Shown: positions 24,976 through 34,545 of the stretch, in pieces
Position numbering within the stretch: the first letter of the stretch is position 1
Layout of the letters: the number at the start of each line of letters is the position of its first letter
Assembly: GCA_964408805.1 (NCBI GenBank)
Contig: CAYPAV010000005.1
Span: 207,025 to 271,024 of the forward strand
From: CAYPAV01 sp964408805
GTDB taxonomy: Bacteria > Pseudomonadota > Alphaproteobacteria > UBA8366
Length of the DNA stretch: 64,000 nucleotides
Direction: 5' to 3'
Notes under the pieces: generated by a model
The model's database searches: none
What the model was told of the DNA's origin: nothing
What the model saw: the letters and a program-made list of their open reading frames with translations, nothing else
Program-made: the position numbers and the translations under genes

Positions 24976-26241
24976 TCAGCGCCCATTATCGGTTCCTTCC
25001 GGTGTCCCGAAGAGAAGGGTGATGTTGATCCGGTGGTTTTCATGGCCGGGCCGAAAGCGGACCGGCCCGGATTCATGGAAGAGATCGGACCGGAACAAAA
25101 TCGCCCGGTTTGCCCGATGTGGCACGGTGACGGCATCCTCCTCACTTTCCGCGAGAAACAGTCGAATGGGCACGATATCCCGATCATAATCCGTGAGTGG
25201 CCAATCCGGTGGCGGCACCTGCCGGTGGATCACCAACCCACCCGTGCCCGGCGCCAAATTCGCTTCGTCCGGCGTCACCCAGAGATTGACGCTGACGGCC
25301 CCCGCATCGGCGTGAACGTCGATTCCCTTGTTGCCGCCCAATCCTTTGAAGGCCCACGCCTGTTGCAATGGGTGCGGTCCCAGAAGGCCAGGCAGCCGGT
25401 GGCGCAACTCGACGACGAGCCGCAGCAGAAGGGGACAGGCAAGCCCGTCCTCGAGATAGGCCGCGAGATGTCCGCCGATATGGGTGAAGTCGTGCCATAT
25501 CACGCTCTCCAGAAGAAACCGCCGAAACCTCGCGAGCGCGTCCGGCGTCAGCAGATCGTCGACGACGGCGATACCCGGCGCCGTCTCCCGGAAAGCGGTG
25601 GTGATCGCGGCCCCATCGAGGGCCGAATTCAGCACGGGATCGCCGCCGTCGGCGGCCTCCGATAAATAAAGCGGTCCGTTATAGATCGACGCCAACTTCC
25701 TCCGCCATTCATCTGGAAGGTCGACTTCGTCCGCCGGGCCGGCGGGCCCATCGATCCCGGCCGCCGCCCTTTCGTAACATTCAGCGAGCGGCCCGAAGCG
25801 ATCCGGCTCAATGCCTTCCGTGGCCAGATAACGAAATTGCGCCGAGTCGTGGGCGAGCTTGAGTCGAGACGTCCGCGCGAAGGACGGATGATCCCGGCCC
25901 ATGGCCTCCGGGTCCCGGCGAATCGCCCGTGTCCGGCCGAAGTGCGTCTGGGCCTCCTCGATCCGGTCGAGAGCGAGGAAAACTAAGGCTTGCCGCAGAT
26001 GGATCGCGTATAGATCCGGTTGGAGTTCAAGGGCCCGTCCGTAGCTCTCGGCGGCTTCCCCCAGGCGGCCGAGGGATTGCAACGCGCCGCCCTTGTTGAC
26101 ATAGGCGTGGATGTAGTCGGGCGCCACGGCCAGAGCCCGATCGAAATAGGCGAGCGCCTCATCGGCCGCGCCCGATTCGGCGAGCACGACACCCTTGTTG
26201 TGGAGCGTACGAACATCGTCACGCGATCGATCGGCGTTCAT
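24976..26241 (-). CDS. TPR protein with 2-oxoglutarate/Fe(II) oxygenase domain
   Basis: The protein has 421 residues. About three TPR units fill residues 10-110. The C-terminal half is a double-stranded beta-helix oxygenase: 'GIDVHADAG' supplies the H-x-D iron ligands, and 'SDLFHESG' plus 'NHRINITLLF' near the end supply the distal His and the 2-oxoglutarate-binding Arg. It is cytosolic, with no signal peptide. The ATG at 26241 overlaps the stop of the upstream TPR glycosyltransferase (ATGA), so the two are coupled and may modify the same protein or glycan. The substrate is unknown. Confidence 0.8.
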   Translation of the reverse strand: MNADRSRDDVRTLHNKGVVLAESGAADEALAYFDRALAVAPDYIHAYVNKGGALQSLGRLGEAAESYGRALELQPDLYAIHLRQALVFLALDRIEEAQTHFGRTRAIRRDPEAMGRDHPSFARTSRLKLAHDSAQFRYLATEGIEPDRFGPLAECYERAAAGIDGPAGPADEVDLPDEWRRKLASIYNGPLYLSEAADGGDPVLNSALDGAAITTAFRETAPGIAVVDDLLTPDALARFRRFLLESVIWHDFTHIGGHLAAYLEDGLACPLLLRLVVELRHRLPGLLGPHPLQQAWAFKGLGGNKGIDVHADAGAVSVNLWVTPDEANLAPGTGGLVIHRQVPPPDWPLTDYDRDIVPIRLFLAESEEDAVTVPHRANRAILFRSDLFHESGPVRFRPGHENHRINITLLFGTPEGTDNGR

Positions 26242-28601
26242 TGCCGTCGCGCGCACCAATCGCGCCAGATATCGCGGTACAGCGATTCGAGGTTCCGCGT
26301 GAAACGGGCGGGATCGCAGCAGGGAGCGGCCCGCATCCGGTCGCGCATGCCGGCGCGAAGATCCAGCACCCGGTCCCGGTCATTCGCGAGGCCGGTCGCG
26401 ATCTCGACATATTCCTCCGGCGTCTCCGCGATCAACTCATTCAAGCCGAGATTGCCGAGGAAGCTGGCGCTCATGCGGCTGCAGAAGTTGGCCCCCGCCA
26501 GGGTCACCACGGGCGCGCCCATCCACAGCGCCTGATAGGTCGTCGTACCGCCGTTATAGGGCACGGGGTCGAGCGCGATGTCGATGTGTTGGTAGTGGGC
26601 CATGAATTCCCGGTACTCGGACGGCCCATCGAGATCGATCCGCGACCGGGCGACGTCGCGGGCCTCGAAAAGCGACCAGTAGCGCTCGCGAACCGCCCGG
26701 TCCGCGAAGGGCGCCGCTTTCAATTTCAACCGTGATTTCGGCACCCCGCGCAGAATTTCAGCCCAGAGATCGATCGTCGTCTCGGTCAGCTTGGGCACGT
26801 GATTACAAGAGCCAAACACGATCTCGGGGCGGCCGCGGGCGATTTCCAGCCCGACATCCGGCAGGTCTTCCTCGGGATCGTAGCAAAAGACGCAATCGTC
26901 GACGCAAAGCGCCTTCTCGACGAAAAGGGATTCCGACCCCGGGGGCGCGACGACGTGGTCCGCGATCAGATAGTCGATGAACGGAAGACCGGTCGAATGC
27001 ACGTAGCCGATATAACACGCCTGAACGGGTGCGGGGCGGCCGCGAAGCGCGCCGATCCGGGTCTTCGCGGTAAGTCCCGCCAGATCAACCATTATGTCGA
27101 TTCCGTCCTCGCGGATCTGCCGTGCGAGGCGCGCATCGGTCCAGTTGCCGACCTCATGCCACTCATCGGCCAGTTCGCGGATCGCCAACGTCGTCTCGTC
27201 GACATAATCGGGAGCCGAATAGCAAGTGACGGAAATTTGGTTTCGGTCGTGATGCGCCAGAACCGGTTTCAGGAATATCGCGACCGGGTGATTGCCCTTG
27301 AAATCGGGCGAGAGATAGCCGACGCGGAGCCGGCGTTCCGGATCGGGTGAGTTTTCATGAGGCATGGAGTCGGTCTCATGCCACCGCTCACCCTCCCGCC
27401 GGTGCAGCGCGGCCAGTTCCTCGGTCGTCAGTCGGTCGCTGTAGAGCGAGGCGAAGAGCCGGCTTGCATCGGCCGGCCGATCGGCGCCCGCCGCCTCGAA
27501 AATCGCGAGCCCCTCCTCGACCCGGCCCATCTCGACCAGGTTGTAGCCGCGCAGCGTCAGGGCGTCCCGCCGACCGGGCTCGATCTCCAAGGCTCGCTGG
27601 GCGCAATCCACCGCCTCGCCGATTTCCCAGACTCCGGCAAGCGCGCGGGCGAGATTTACATGGGCATCGGCGTTGTTCGGAAGGATCTGCACGATCCGCC
27701 GCAGCACCGCGATCGGCTCCTCGCGAAGCTTCAGCCCCCATTCGGCCGTCGCGAGTTCGGAAAGCAGGACCACGTCGCGCCCCGCCTTTTGAATCAAGTC
27801 GTCGAAAACCGCGAGCGCCTCCGCCCGCCGATCGAGGCGCATCAAGGTCCGGCCGAGCCCGATCAGAAGGCGAAGCCGGTCGGGCCCGGCCGCGATGGCG
27901 GCTCGGTAATGTTTCTCCGCGCGCCCGAAGTCGCCACGCGCGGTCAGCGCCTCGGCAAATCCCTGATGGACCCGGCCGCGATCCGGCGCCGCCGCGAGCG
28001 CCTTCTCGAAATGGGTATCGGCGCCGGGATCGGCCATCTCGTCCAAGGTGCGCGCGAGGTTGTATTGGACCTCCCATGCCTCGGGGGCCAGCTCCAGCGC
28101 GCGGCGATGTGCCGCCAGCGCGTCTTCGAGCCGGCCGACGGCGCGCAGCGAATTGCCCAGGTTCATCGCCGCCGCATGCAGTTTGGGATCGATCGTGGCG
28201 GCCTGCTCGAAATGGGATATGGCATCGTGCGACCGCCCCTGGTCGCGGAACACGCAACCCAGCTGGAAATGGGCCGGTGCCAGATCGGGGGTGAGTTCGA
28301 TCGATTTTCCGAACGCGCTCTCGGCCACCTCGAATTGGCGCCGGGCGAGATGAAGATTGCCAAGGTTGTACCAGGCGCCGCCGGCGGCATCCGGCAACTC
28401 CGTCGCGCGCTCATAGCATTCGATCGCCTCCTCCTCGCGGCCCAGCCGGCGCAGCGCCTGACCCATATTGAGAAGCGCCGGCCCGTAATCCGCCCGGTCG
28501 TCCAGCAATGCCCGATAAGCCGCCACGGCACCTTCGAGATCGCCGTCCCGGTGGCGCGCGAGGGCCGTCTCGAAGGATTTCTCGAGCGTGTCGTTCGGCA
28601 T
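26238..28601 (-). CDS. TPR-containing O-GlcNAc-transferase-like glycosyltransferase (GT41)
   Basis: The protein has 787 residues. The N-terminal half (about 5-370) is roughly ten TPR units. The C-terminal half (about 415-785) matches GT41 O-linked N-acetylglucosaminyltransferases: 'VGYLSPDFKGNHPVAIFL' keeps the 'GNHP' catalytic His region, 'RPAPVQACYIGYVHSTGL' and 'DPVPYNGGTTTYQALWMGAP' form the sugar-nucleotide site. It is cytosolic and would glycosylate Ser/Thr of proteins selected by the TPRs. It is transcribed with the 2OG oxygenase gene through a four-base overlap. Confidence 0.87.
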   Translation of the reverse strand: MPNDTLEKSFETALARHRDGDLEGAVAAYRALLDDRADYGPALLNMGQALRRLGREEEAIECYERATELPDAAGGAWYNLGNLHLARRQFEVAESAFGKSIELTPDLAPAHFQLGCVFRDQGRSHDAISHFEQAATIDPKLHAAAMNLGNSLRAVGRLEDALAAHRRALELAPEAWEVQYNLARTLDEMADPGADTHFEKALAAAPDRGRVHQGFAEALTARGDFGRAEKHYRAAIAAGPDRLRLLIGLGRTLMRLDRRAEALAVFDDLIQKAGRDVVLLSELATAEWGLKLREEPIAVLRRIVQILPNNADAHVNLARALAGVWEIGEAVDCAQRALEIEPGRRDALTLRGYNLVEMGRVEEGLAIFEAAGADRPADASRLFASLYSDRLTTEELAALHRREGERWHETDSMPHENSPDPERRLRVGYLSPDFKGNHPVAIFLKPVLAHHDRNQISVTCYSAPDYVDETTLAIRELADEWHEVGNWTDARLARQIREDGIDIMVDLAGLTAKTRIGALRGRPAPVQACYIGYVHSTGLPFIDYLIADHVVAPPGSESLFVEKALCVDDCVFCYDPEEDLPDVGLEIARGRPEIVFGSCNHVPKLTETTIDLWAEILRGVPKSRLKLKAAPFADRAVRERYWSLFEARDVARSRIDLDGPSEYREFMAHYQHIDIALDPVPYNGGTTTYQALWMGAPVVTLAGANFCSRMSASFLGNLGLNELIAETPEEYVEIATGLANDRDRVLDLRAGMRDRMRAAPCCDPARFTRNLESLYRDIWRDWCARRQ

Positions 28602-28717
28602 GATCGGCTTCCAATATTTCCCGGAGGGTTACAGCGAGTGACGGCGGAGTTGTCGCCCACCCCGCCACCGCTAGTCTTGTTGATCGAGTATCCGGCAATT
28701 CGAGAGGAGGTCTTTCC

Positions 28718-29500
28718 ATGCCCCAACACATCGAGGTCGCCGCCGACGGCAAGGTCGGACGGATCATATTCGACGAGGCGGAGGATCTGAACGCGATGAC
28801 GCCGGCGATGATGGCCGAGATCATCGAAGCGGTGCGGGCGCACGAGTCCGACCCGGCGATCGGCGCGTTGTTGATCACCGGCCGCGGCAAGACGTTCTCG
28901 GCGGGGGGCGACATGGATTTTTTGGAAAAACTAGGCCGAATGACCCCGTTCGAGATCAAGGAGACGGTCTACAAGCATTTCGCCGGCGCCACGAAGGCCG
29001 TGAAGCTCTGCGCCAAGCCGACGGTCGCGGCGGTGAACGGCCCCGCCGTCGGCGCCGGCTGCGAAATCGCCATCGCCTGCGATTTTCGTCTCGCCTCGGA
29101 GCGCGCGATGTTCTGCGAGGCCTGGATCAAGCTCGCCTGCATTCCGCCGTTGGGCGGCATGTTCCTGCTGCCGCGGATCGTCGGCCTGACCAAGGCGACC
29201 GAAATGCTGATGCTCGGCACCAATGTCGAGGCCGAGGAAGCGGCGTGGATCGGTCTCGTCAATCGGGTCGTCCCGGCGGCCGATCTGGAGGACGATGCCC
29301 TTGCCCTCGCGCGGCGGCTCGCGGATGGGCCCGGCCGAGCGCAATCGGCGGTCAAGGAAGGTATCCGGCGCGGTATGGAATCCTCGCTCAATGCCGAATG
29401 GGACTTCAACGTCCACGCCCAGGCGATGCTGCTCAGCGATGGGAATTTCGGCGAGGCGGTCCGCGCGTTCAAAGAGAAGCGGAAACCGGATTTCGGCTAG
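28718..29500 (+). CDS. Crotonase-family (enoyl-CoA hydratase/isomerase-like) protein
   Basis: This is a 260-residue member of the crotonase superfamily, acting on acyl-CoA in the cytosol. The oxyanion segments 'FSAGGDMDFL' (60-69) and 'GPAVGAGCEIA' (108-118) are present. Of the two catalytic Glu residues of true hydratases, the first is kept (Glu116) while the second is Trp136, so simple hydratase activity is doubtful and an isomerase or other chemistry is possible. A strong GAGGAGGT SD precedes the ATG. It stands alone between divergent transcription units. Confidence 0.85.
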   Translation: MPQHIEVAADGKVGRIIFDEAEDLNAMTPAMMAEIIEAVRAHESDPAIGALLITGRGKTFSAGGDMDFLEKLGRMTPFEIKETVYKHFAGATKAVKLCAKPTVAAVNGPAVGAGCEIAIACDFRLASERAMFCEAWIKLACIPPLGGMFLLPRIVGLTKATEMLMLGTNVEAEEAAWIGLVNRVVPAADLEDDALALARRLADGPGRAQSAVKEGIRRGMESSLNAEWDFNVHAQAMLLSDGNFGEAVRAFKEKRKPDFG

Positions 29501-29641
29501 ATGTTCCCGCGTGACGAGAGCGCGCTACCCTTGGCAGAACCGTTGTCGTCCGGTATGCGGTGTTCCTCCGAGAAGCAAGAGTAACGGTTTAAGCACGGCC
29601 CAGCCGATCTCGGGGCTCGGGTGTGCATCAAAGGAATAATT

Positions 29642-31291
29642 ATGGCGAAGACGGCGGCGAGAGTGATGGTGGAGACCCTGGTGGCGCACGGGATCGACAG
29701 AGCGTTCTGTGTTCCCGGCGAGAGTTACCTCTCGGTCATGGACAGTCTGCACGACGACCCGGTGCTTGATCTCGTGACCTGTCGGCACGAAGCGGGCGCC
29801 GCCTGGATGGCCTTGGCCGACGCGAAGATGACCGGCCGGGCCGGCGTCGTGCTGGCGAGCCGAGGGCCCGGCGCCACGCACGCCTCGATCGCCGCCCATT
29901 CGGCCGAGCAGGGCGCCTTTCCGCTGGTCCTGCTGTTGGGCCAAGTGGGCCGCGCCAAACTCGGCCGGAACGCGGGTCAGGAAATGAACTTCAACAAGAC
30001 CTTCTCCGACATGGCGAAACGGGTTGAGGAGGTCGACGTTCCCGACCGCATCGGCGAGACCATTGCCCGCGCGATCCGCGTCGCGGAAAGCGGCACGCCG
30101 GGACCGGTCGTCGTTTCGCTGCCGACCGACGTCCTTGCCGCCGAAAGCACGAGCCGAGTGGTTTCGCGCCGAACGCGCGCGGTGATGCGGCCGAACGACG
30201 GAGACGTCACGGATGTCGCCGAGGCCTTGGCGGGTGCCGAACGGCCGATCATGATCGTCGGCGGCCGTGTGGGTTCAGCGGAAGCCCGGCAATCCTTACT
30301 GGCCGCGAGCGAGGCGTGGGCCGTTCCGGTCCTGCCGACCTATGTGCACCAGGACGTCTTCCCGAACGAGCATCCGAACTATGGGGGCGAGCTCGGCATT
30401 CGCCCGCCCGACGGCGTCGCGGCGACGGCGCGCGAGGCGGACCTGATCCTTGCGGTCGGCACCAAGCTCGGCGGCATGGCATTGCTCGGCGACCAGTTGC
30501 CGCTGCCTGGCCAGCGCGTCATACATGTCTACCCGGACGAGAACGTCATCGGTCGCCATATCGACGTCGAATGCGGAATCGTCTCCGAGGCAGGCGCTTT
30601 TCTCGAAGCCTTGGCGATGCGAAACGCGCCCGAACCGCCGACCGGCCGCAGCACCTGGATCGAGAAGGCCCATCGCGGCTATGCGGATTTTGCCGAATCA
30701 CCACCACGTCCGGCGTCGGACGGGCTTGATTTCGGCCATGTCATCGAGGCGATGAAGACGCACGTTCCCGACGATGCGGTGTTCACGGTCGATGCCGGTA
30801 GTTTTTCGAGCTGGCTGCACCTGAAATATCCCTTCAAGCCGACGCAATTGCTGCTCGGTTCGGAGTGCGGCGCCATGGGCATGGGCGTTCCGGCCGCGGT
30901 CTCGGCGGCGATCCGCAATCCCGACCGCAAGGTTATCGCGGTGGTTGGCGACGGCGGTGCCTTGATGACGAGTTACGAACTGGCGACGGCGATTGCCCAG
31001 GGCGTCAAGAACCTCTGCATCGTGATTTCGAACAACGGCGCCTATGGGACGATCCGTTTCCATCAGGAAACACATTTCCCGGGCCGGCCCCATGCGACCG
31101 ACCTCGTCAACCCGGATTTCACCCTATTGGCGCAAGCCTTCGGTGCGAAGGGTCTGGCAATCGAGCGGCCGGAGGAGGCCGAGGCGGTCATGCGGGAAGC
31201 GATGAATTCGGATGGACCCGTGGTCGTCGAGGCGCGGACCAGTCTCGAGAACGTCGACGCCAAGAACACGATTACGGCCCTTCGGGCGTAG
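29642..31291 (+). CDS. Thiamine-diphosphate enzyme, acetolactate synthase-like
   Basis: This 549-residue member of the ThDP-dependent decarboxylase/synthase family has the N-terminal pyrimidine-binding domain with the activating Glu in 'CRHEAGAAW', a central domain (about 180-320), and the C-terminal diphosphate-binding domain with 'GDGGALM...NNGAYG'. Length and order match acetolactate synthase large subunits, but no small regulatory subunit gene is adjacent, so it is more likely a catabolic relative with an unknown 2-oxo acid substrate. The ATG at 29642 has AAAGGA seven bases upstream; an upstream in-frame ATG at 29621 is less likely. Confidence 0.87.
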   Translation: MAKTAARVMVETLVAHGIDRAFCVPGESYLSVMDSLHDDPVLDLVTCRHEAGAAWMALADAKMTGRAGVVLASRGPGATHASIAAHSAEQGAFPLVLLLGQVGRAKLGRNAGQEMNFNKTFSDMAKRVEEVDVPDRIGETIARAIRVAESGTPGPVVVSLPTDVLAAESTSRVVSRRTRAVMRPNDGDVTDVAEALAGAERPIMIVGGRVGSAEARQSLLAASEAWAVPVLPTYVHQDVFPNEHPNYGGELGIRPPDGVAATAREADLILAVGTKLGGMALLGDQLPLPGQRVIHVYPDENVIGRHIDVECGIVSEAGAFLEALAMRNAPEPPTGRSTWIEKAHRGYADFAESPPRPASDGLDFGHVIEAMKTHVPDDAVFTVDAGSFSSWLHLKYPFKPTQLLLGSECGAMGMGVPAAVSAAIRNPDRKVIAVVGDGGALMTSYELATAIAQGVKNLCIVISNNGAYGTIRFHQETHFPGRPHATDLVNPDFTLLAQAFGAKGLAIERPEEAEAVMREAMNSDGPVVVEARTSLENVDAKNTITALRA

Positions 31292-31293
31292 GA

Positions 31294-34200
31294 TCAGCCG
31301 CCGCCGAGATGGCGGCGGATATGCTCGAGTGCTTCCTCGACCTTGATCGGTTTGGTCAGATAGGCATCGAAGCCGGCCAACATGCCGCGCTCGACATCCA
31401 TCGGCATCGCGGCCGCGCTGACGGCGACGACCGGTATTTCGCGCGTCCGAGAATTGGCCCGCAATTCGCGCAAGGCGGTGACCCCGTCCATGCCGGGCAA
31501 GTTTACATCCATCAGGATCAAGTCCGGCCGAAAGGTTACCGCTAGATCGAGACCGCGTTCTGCTGTTCGCGCCGACTCCATGGTCACATCTTCGAGCCGC
31601 GCTAAAATTGATTCCATCAATTCCAGATTGGCGGGATTGTCCTCGACATAGAGAACACGACCGCGAACTTCGGCGGACTCCGCTAGCGTCGGCGCCGCCC
31701 CCTCGGCCGTCGAGACCAATTCGCCGACATCGGCGCCCGGAAGGTAAAACCAGAATGTCGACCCCGCGCCCTCGACGCTTTCGAACCCGATCTCGCCGCC
31801 CATCAGCTCGACGATCTGCTTCGAGAGGGTGAGGCCGATCCCGCTTCCTTCGACATCGGTCACCTCCGCCCCCAAACGCTCGAAAGGCGCAAAAACATCC
31901 GCCTGTTTGCCCGCGGCTATGCCGAGCCCGGTGTCGCTCACGCGGAAATACAGGCGATCGCCCTCCGCCATCGTGCACTCGATTATGATTTCACCGCCTT
32001 CTCGGTTGTATTTGACCGCATTGGTCAACAGGTTGAGCAGCACTTGGTGCAATCGGGTCCGGTCGGCCTTTACGACGACACTCTCCAGGTCGGTCGAACG
32101 GTCGACAATCGTGATATTCCGAATAGCGGCGAGCGGATTGACCTCTTCGAGGCATTCCCGGACGACGATGACGGGCTGCAAGTCCTCTATCGAGAGTGCG
32201 ATCACGCCCGATTCGATCCGCGCCAGATCCAACACCTCGTTGATCAGCTCCAACAAGTGATTGCCCGCCCGCAAGATATGATTCACGCCGCGCTGATGAC
32301 GCTCCGGCAACGAGCCTTCCGGATCGTCCTCCATCAACTGTGCGAAGCCGAGAATCGAGTTCATCGGCGTTCGCAGTTCATGACTCATATTCGAGAGGAA
32401 CGCGGTCTTGGCGCGGCTCCCCGCTTCCGCGTCGCTCTTGGCGCGCAACAGTTTTTCACGCGCCTCCCTGAGATCGGTTACGTCGTGGACCCAAAACAGA
32501 ACCGCGTCGTCACCGAACACGGGTATCGCCTCCCATGTCACCGTGGCCCAAAACAAGCTTCCGTTGGGCCGGCTCAACTGAACCTCGGTCGCCGGCACCC
32601 GCCCGTCACGCGCCAGAATTTCCCTAAATTTCGCGCGATCCCGGGGGTCGCTCCAAAAGGAATGGGCGATCCGGCCGGAAAGATCACTCGCGGGCACCTC
32701 GTAGAGGCGCGCCAGCCTGTCGTTTACATATAGTATGGTGTTGGCGCCAAGCCGCGACACGCCGGCCCCGAAGGGGCTCGAGTCGAGTATCCGGCGGATG
32801 CGCGTCTCGCTCGCCGCCAATTCGACCTCGGCCTTCTTGCGCTCCGTAATATCCCGAATGATCATTCCGAAATACCGCGTCCCATCGGAATGCCAGGTTT
32901 GAAGGGAAATCAAGATCGGGAATACGCTGCCGTCCAGGGCCCGCCCCTCTATTGTCGCCGTCCGGCCGACGAAGGGTTGTTCGCCGTCGGTCAGCATTTC
33001 TGCGAAATCGCCAGCGTCGCCGCGCCAATATCGATCGGCGAATATCGGCGAGACCCGCTGTCCCAAAATATTCTCGGCCGAATGCCCAAACATATTGGCG
33101 GCGCCATCGTTCCAAAACAGCACGATTCCGTTCTCATCGGTCGAGATGATCGCTTCCTCGGCCGCCCGGCTGATCGAATGGAATCTTTCCTCCTCGGTCC
33201 GTTTCTCGACGATCAGGGTGTTCGCCCGGCGGGCCCGCTCGGCCCGGGTCAGCACCGACGCGACCAGTAAGTCCGGATCGACCGGTTTGGTGAGCAGATC
33301 GTCGCCACCCGAGCGCACCGTCAACAAACGAATGTCCGGCCGCCTTTCAGCGGAAAGAAAAACAACGGGTGTCTGAAAATATTCGACCTCGGATTGACGG
33401 ATGATCGCGGTCAATTCCAGGCCGTTGCAACCCGGCATATTGATATCCATGACGATGACTTCGGGGGCAAAGGACCGAACGGCCGCGGGCACCTGGGCGG
33501 GATCGGTCGCGATCTTCGTCTCCACCTCGGCGGCCTTCAAAAGCAATGCGCTATGCTCCGCGACCGCCGCATCGTCATCGACGATCAAACAGCGGAACGG
33601 GTCGATCTTTTTCCGCGCCACCAGGCGATCAAGGACCCGGCGCAGCTCGAGGATATCGATCGGCTTCGGAAGATATGCCTCGCACCCCGCCCGTGTCGCC
33701 GCCAGGCGCGCGGCGAAATCGTCGCGGATGGTAACGAATATGACCGGGGCGATCAGCCGGCCTTCGGCCCGAAGCGTGGCGATCGTCCGCAGACCGGCTC
33801 CCGATTCCTCTTCGAAGATGACATCCATGATGACGGCGTCCGGCACTTTGTCCGCCAACGCCGCCTCGAAGGCCGCAGGGTCCGGAAAGACCCGCACGTC
33901 GTAACCAAAATTCGTGAGCACAACTTCGAGATGCCGCGCCTGACCTTCGTCGTCCTCGACGACGAATACCGTGGCGCCGGCCTCAATGCCGCTGGGCCGT
34001 ACCGCCGACTCATTCTGTCGATCCGAAATTTTCGCGTGGGAACCCTCGTCCGCCTCGACGGCCGCGAACAGCGTCTCCATGATGGTGTCGAGTGTTTCCC
34101 GCCGGTCCTCGGCGTTCGACGCGTGGCCTTCGATAACCGACAGGCAGAACAATTCGAGACGCCGGGCGGCATCGCTCAGCGTGGAAAATCCGAAGGTTCC

Positions 34201-34368
34201 GGCCGATCCCGCGAGCTTGTGGGCCAAGCTGGAGACCGCCTCCAAACTCATGGTCGAGCCCTCACTCCCCGCGGCGCCGACGGCCAGGGTCAACTCGGTC
34301 AAGCGCGCGTCGAGCTTGCCCCTGAAGGCGACCCGCAACGCTTCGAGTTCCTGTTCGAACTTCGACAT
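31294..34368 (-). CDS. Hybrid sensor histidine kinase, HPt-REC-REC-PAS-PAS-HK-REC
   Basis: The protein has 1024 residues and is cytosolic, with no transmembrane helices. Domains in order: HPt with His50 (LAHKLAGSAG); REC1 (about 133-250) with Asp182; REC2 (about 258-375) with Asp308 and 'MPGCNG'; PAS1 (about 400-510); PAS2 (about 525-640); HisKA with His663 (NMSHELRTP); ATPase (about 770-878) with 'DTGLGI'; REC3 (about 904-1018) with Asp954. All phospho-acceptor residues are intact, so a full multistep relay could run within one protein. No DNA-binding output or partner regulator gene is adjacent. It converges with the ThDP enzyme gene. Confidence 0.93.
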   Translation of the reverse strand: MSKFEQELEALRVAFRGKLDARLTELTLAVGAAGSEGSTMSLEAVSSLAHKLAGSAGTFGFSTLSDAARRLELFCLSVIEGHASNAEDRRETLDTIMETLFAAVEADEGSHAKISDRQNESAVRPSGIEAGATVFVVEDDEGQARHLEVVLTNFGYDVRVFPDPAAFEAALADKVPDAVIMDVIFEEESGAGLRTIATLRAEGRLIAPVIFVTIRDDFAARLAATRAGCEAYLPKPIDILELRRVLDRLVARKKIDPFRCLIVDDDAAVAEHSALLLKAAEVETKIATDPAQVPAAVRSFAPEVIVMDINMPGCNGLELTAIIRQSEVEYFQTPVVFLSAERRPDIRLLTVRSGGDDLLTKPVDPDLLVASVLTRAERARRANTLIVEKRTEEERFHSISRAAEEAIISTDENGIVLFWNDGAANMFGHSAENILGQRVSPIFADRYWRGDAGDFAEMLTDGEQPFVGRTATIEGRALDGSVFPILISLQTWHSDGTRYFGMIIRDITERKKAEVELAASETRIRRILDSSPFGAGVSRLGANTILYVNDRLARLYEVPASDLSGRIAHSFWSDPRDRAKFREILARDGRVPATEVQLSRPNGSLFWATVTWEAIPVFGDDAVLFWVHDVTDLREAREKLLRAKSDAEAGSRAKTAFLSNMSHELRTPMNSILGFAQLMEDDPEGSLPERHQRGVNHILRAGNHLLELINEVLDLARIESGVIALSIEDLQPVIVVRECLEEVNPLAAIRNITIVDRSTDLESVVVKADRTRLHQVLLNLLTNAVKYNREGGEIIIECTMAEGDRLYFRVSDTGLGIAAGKQADVFAPFERLGAEVTDVEGSGIGLTLSKQIVELMGGEIGFESVEGAGSTFWFYLPGADVGELVSTAEGAAPTLAESAEVRGRVLYVEDNPANLELMESILARLEDVTMESARTAERGLDLAVTFRPDLILMDVNLPGMDGVTALRELRANSRTREIPVVAVSAAAMPMDVERGMLAGFDAYLTKPIKVEEALEHIRRHLGGG

Positions 34369-34545
34369 AATTTCGACAACACCGCGTCACTCACAAAAAC
34401 ACGCACCCAAACTCGTCGCGGCCGCCATGAAAAGCGACGCGGGTTCCCCCGAGCCCTCTGGAAAACCGAGTATATAACACCCTGCCATCGACACCATAGC
34501 CAAGTAGTACATTGTCTGATTGAGCCGAAATCCGGCGGGAGATTT

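Noticed and set aside
29642..31291. Housekeeping acetolactate synthase (ilvB)
   Set aside because: The fold matches, but there is no ilvN or other branched-chain gene adjacent, so the symbol is not supported.
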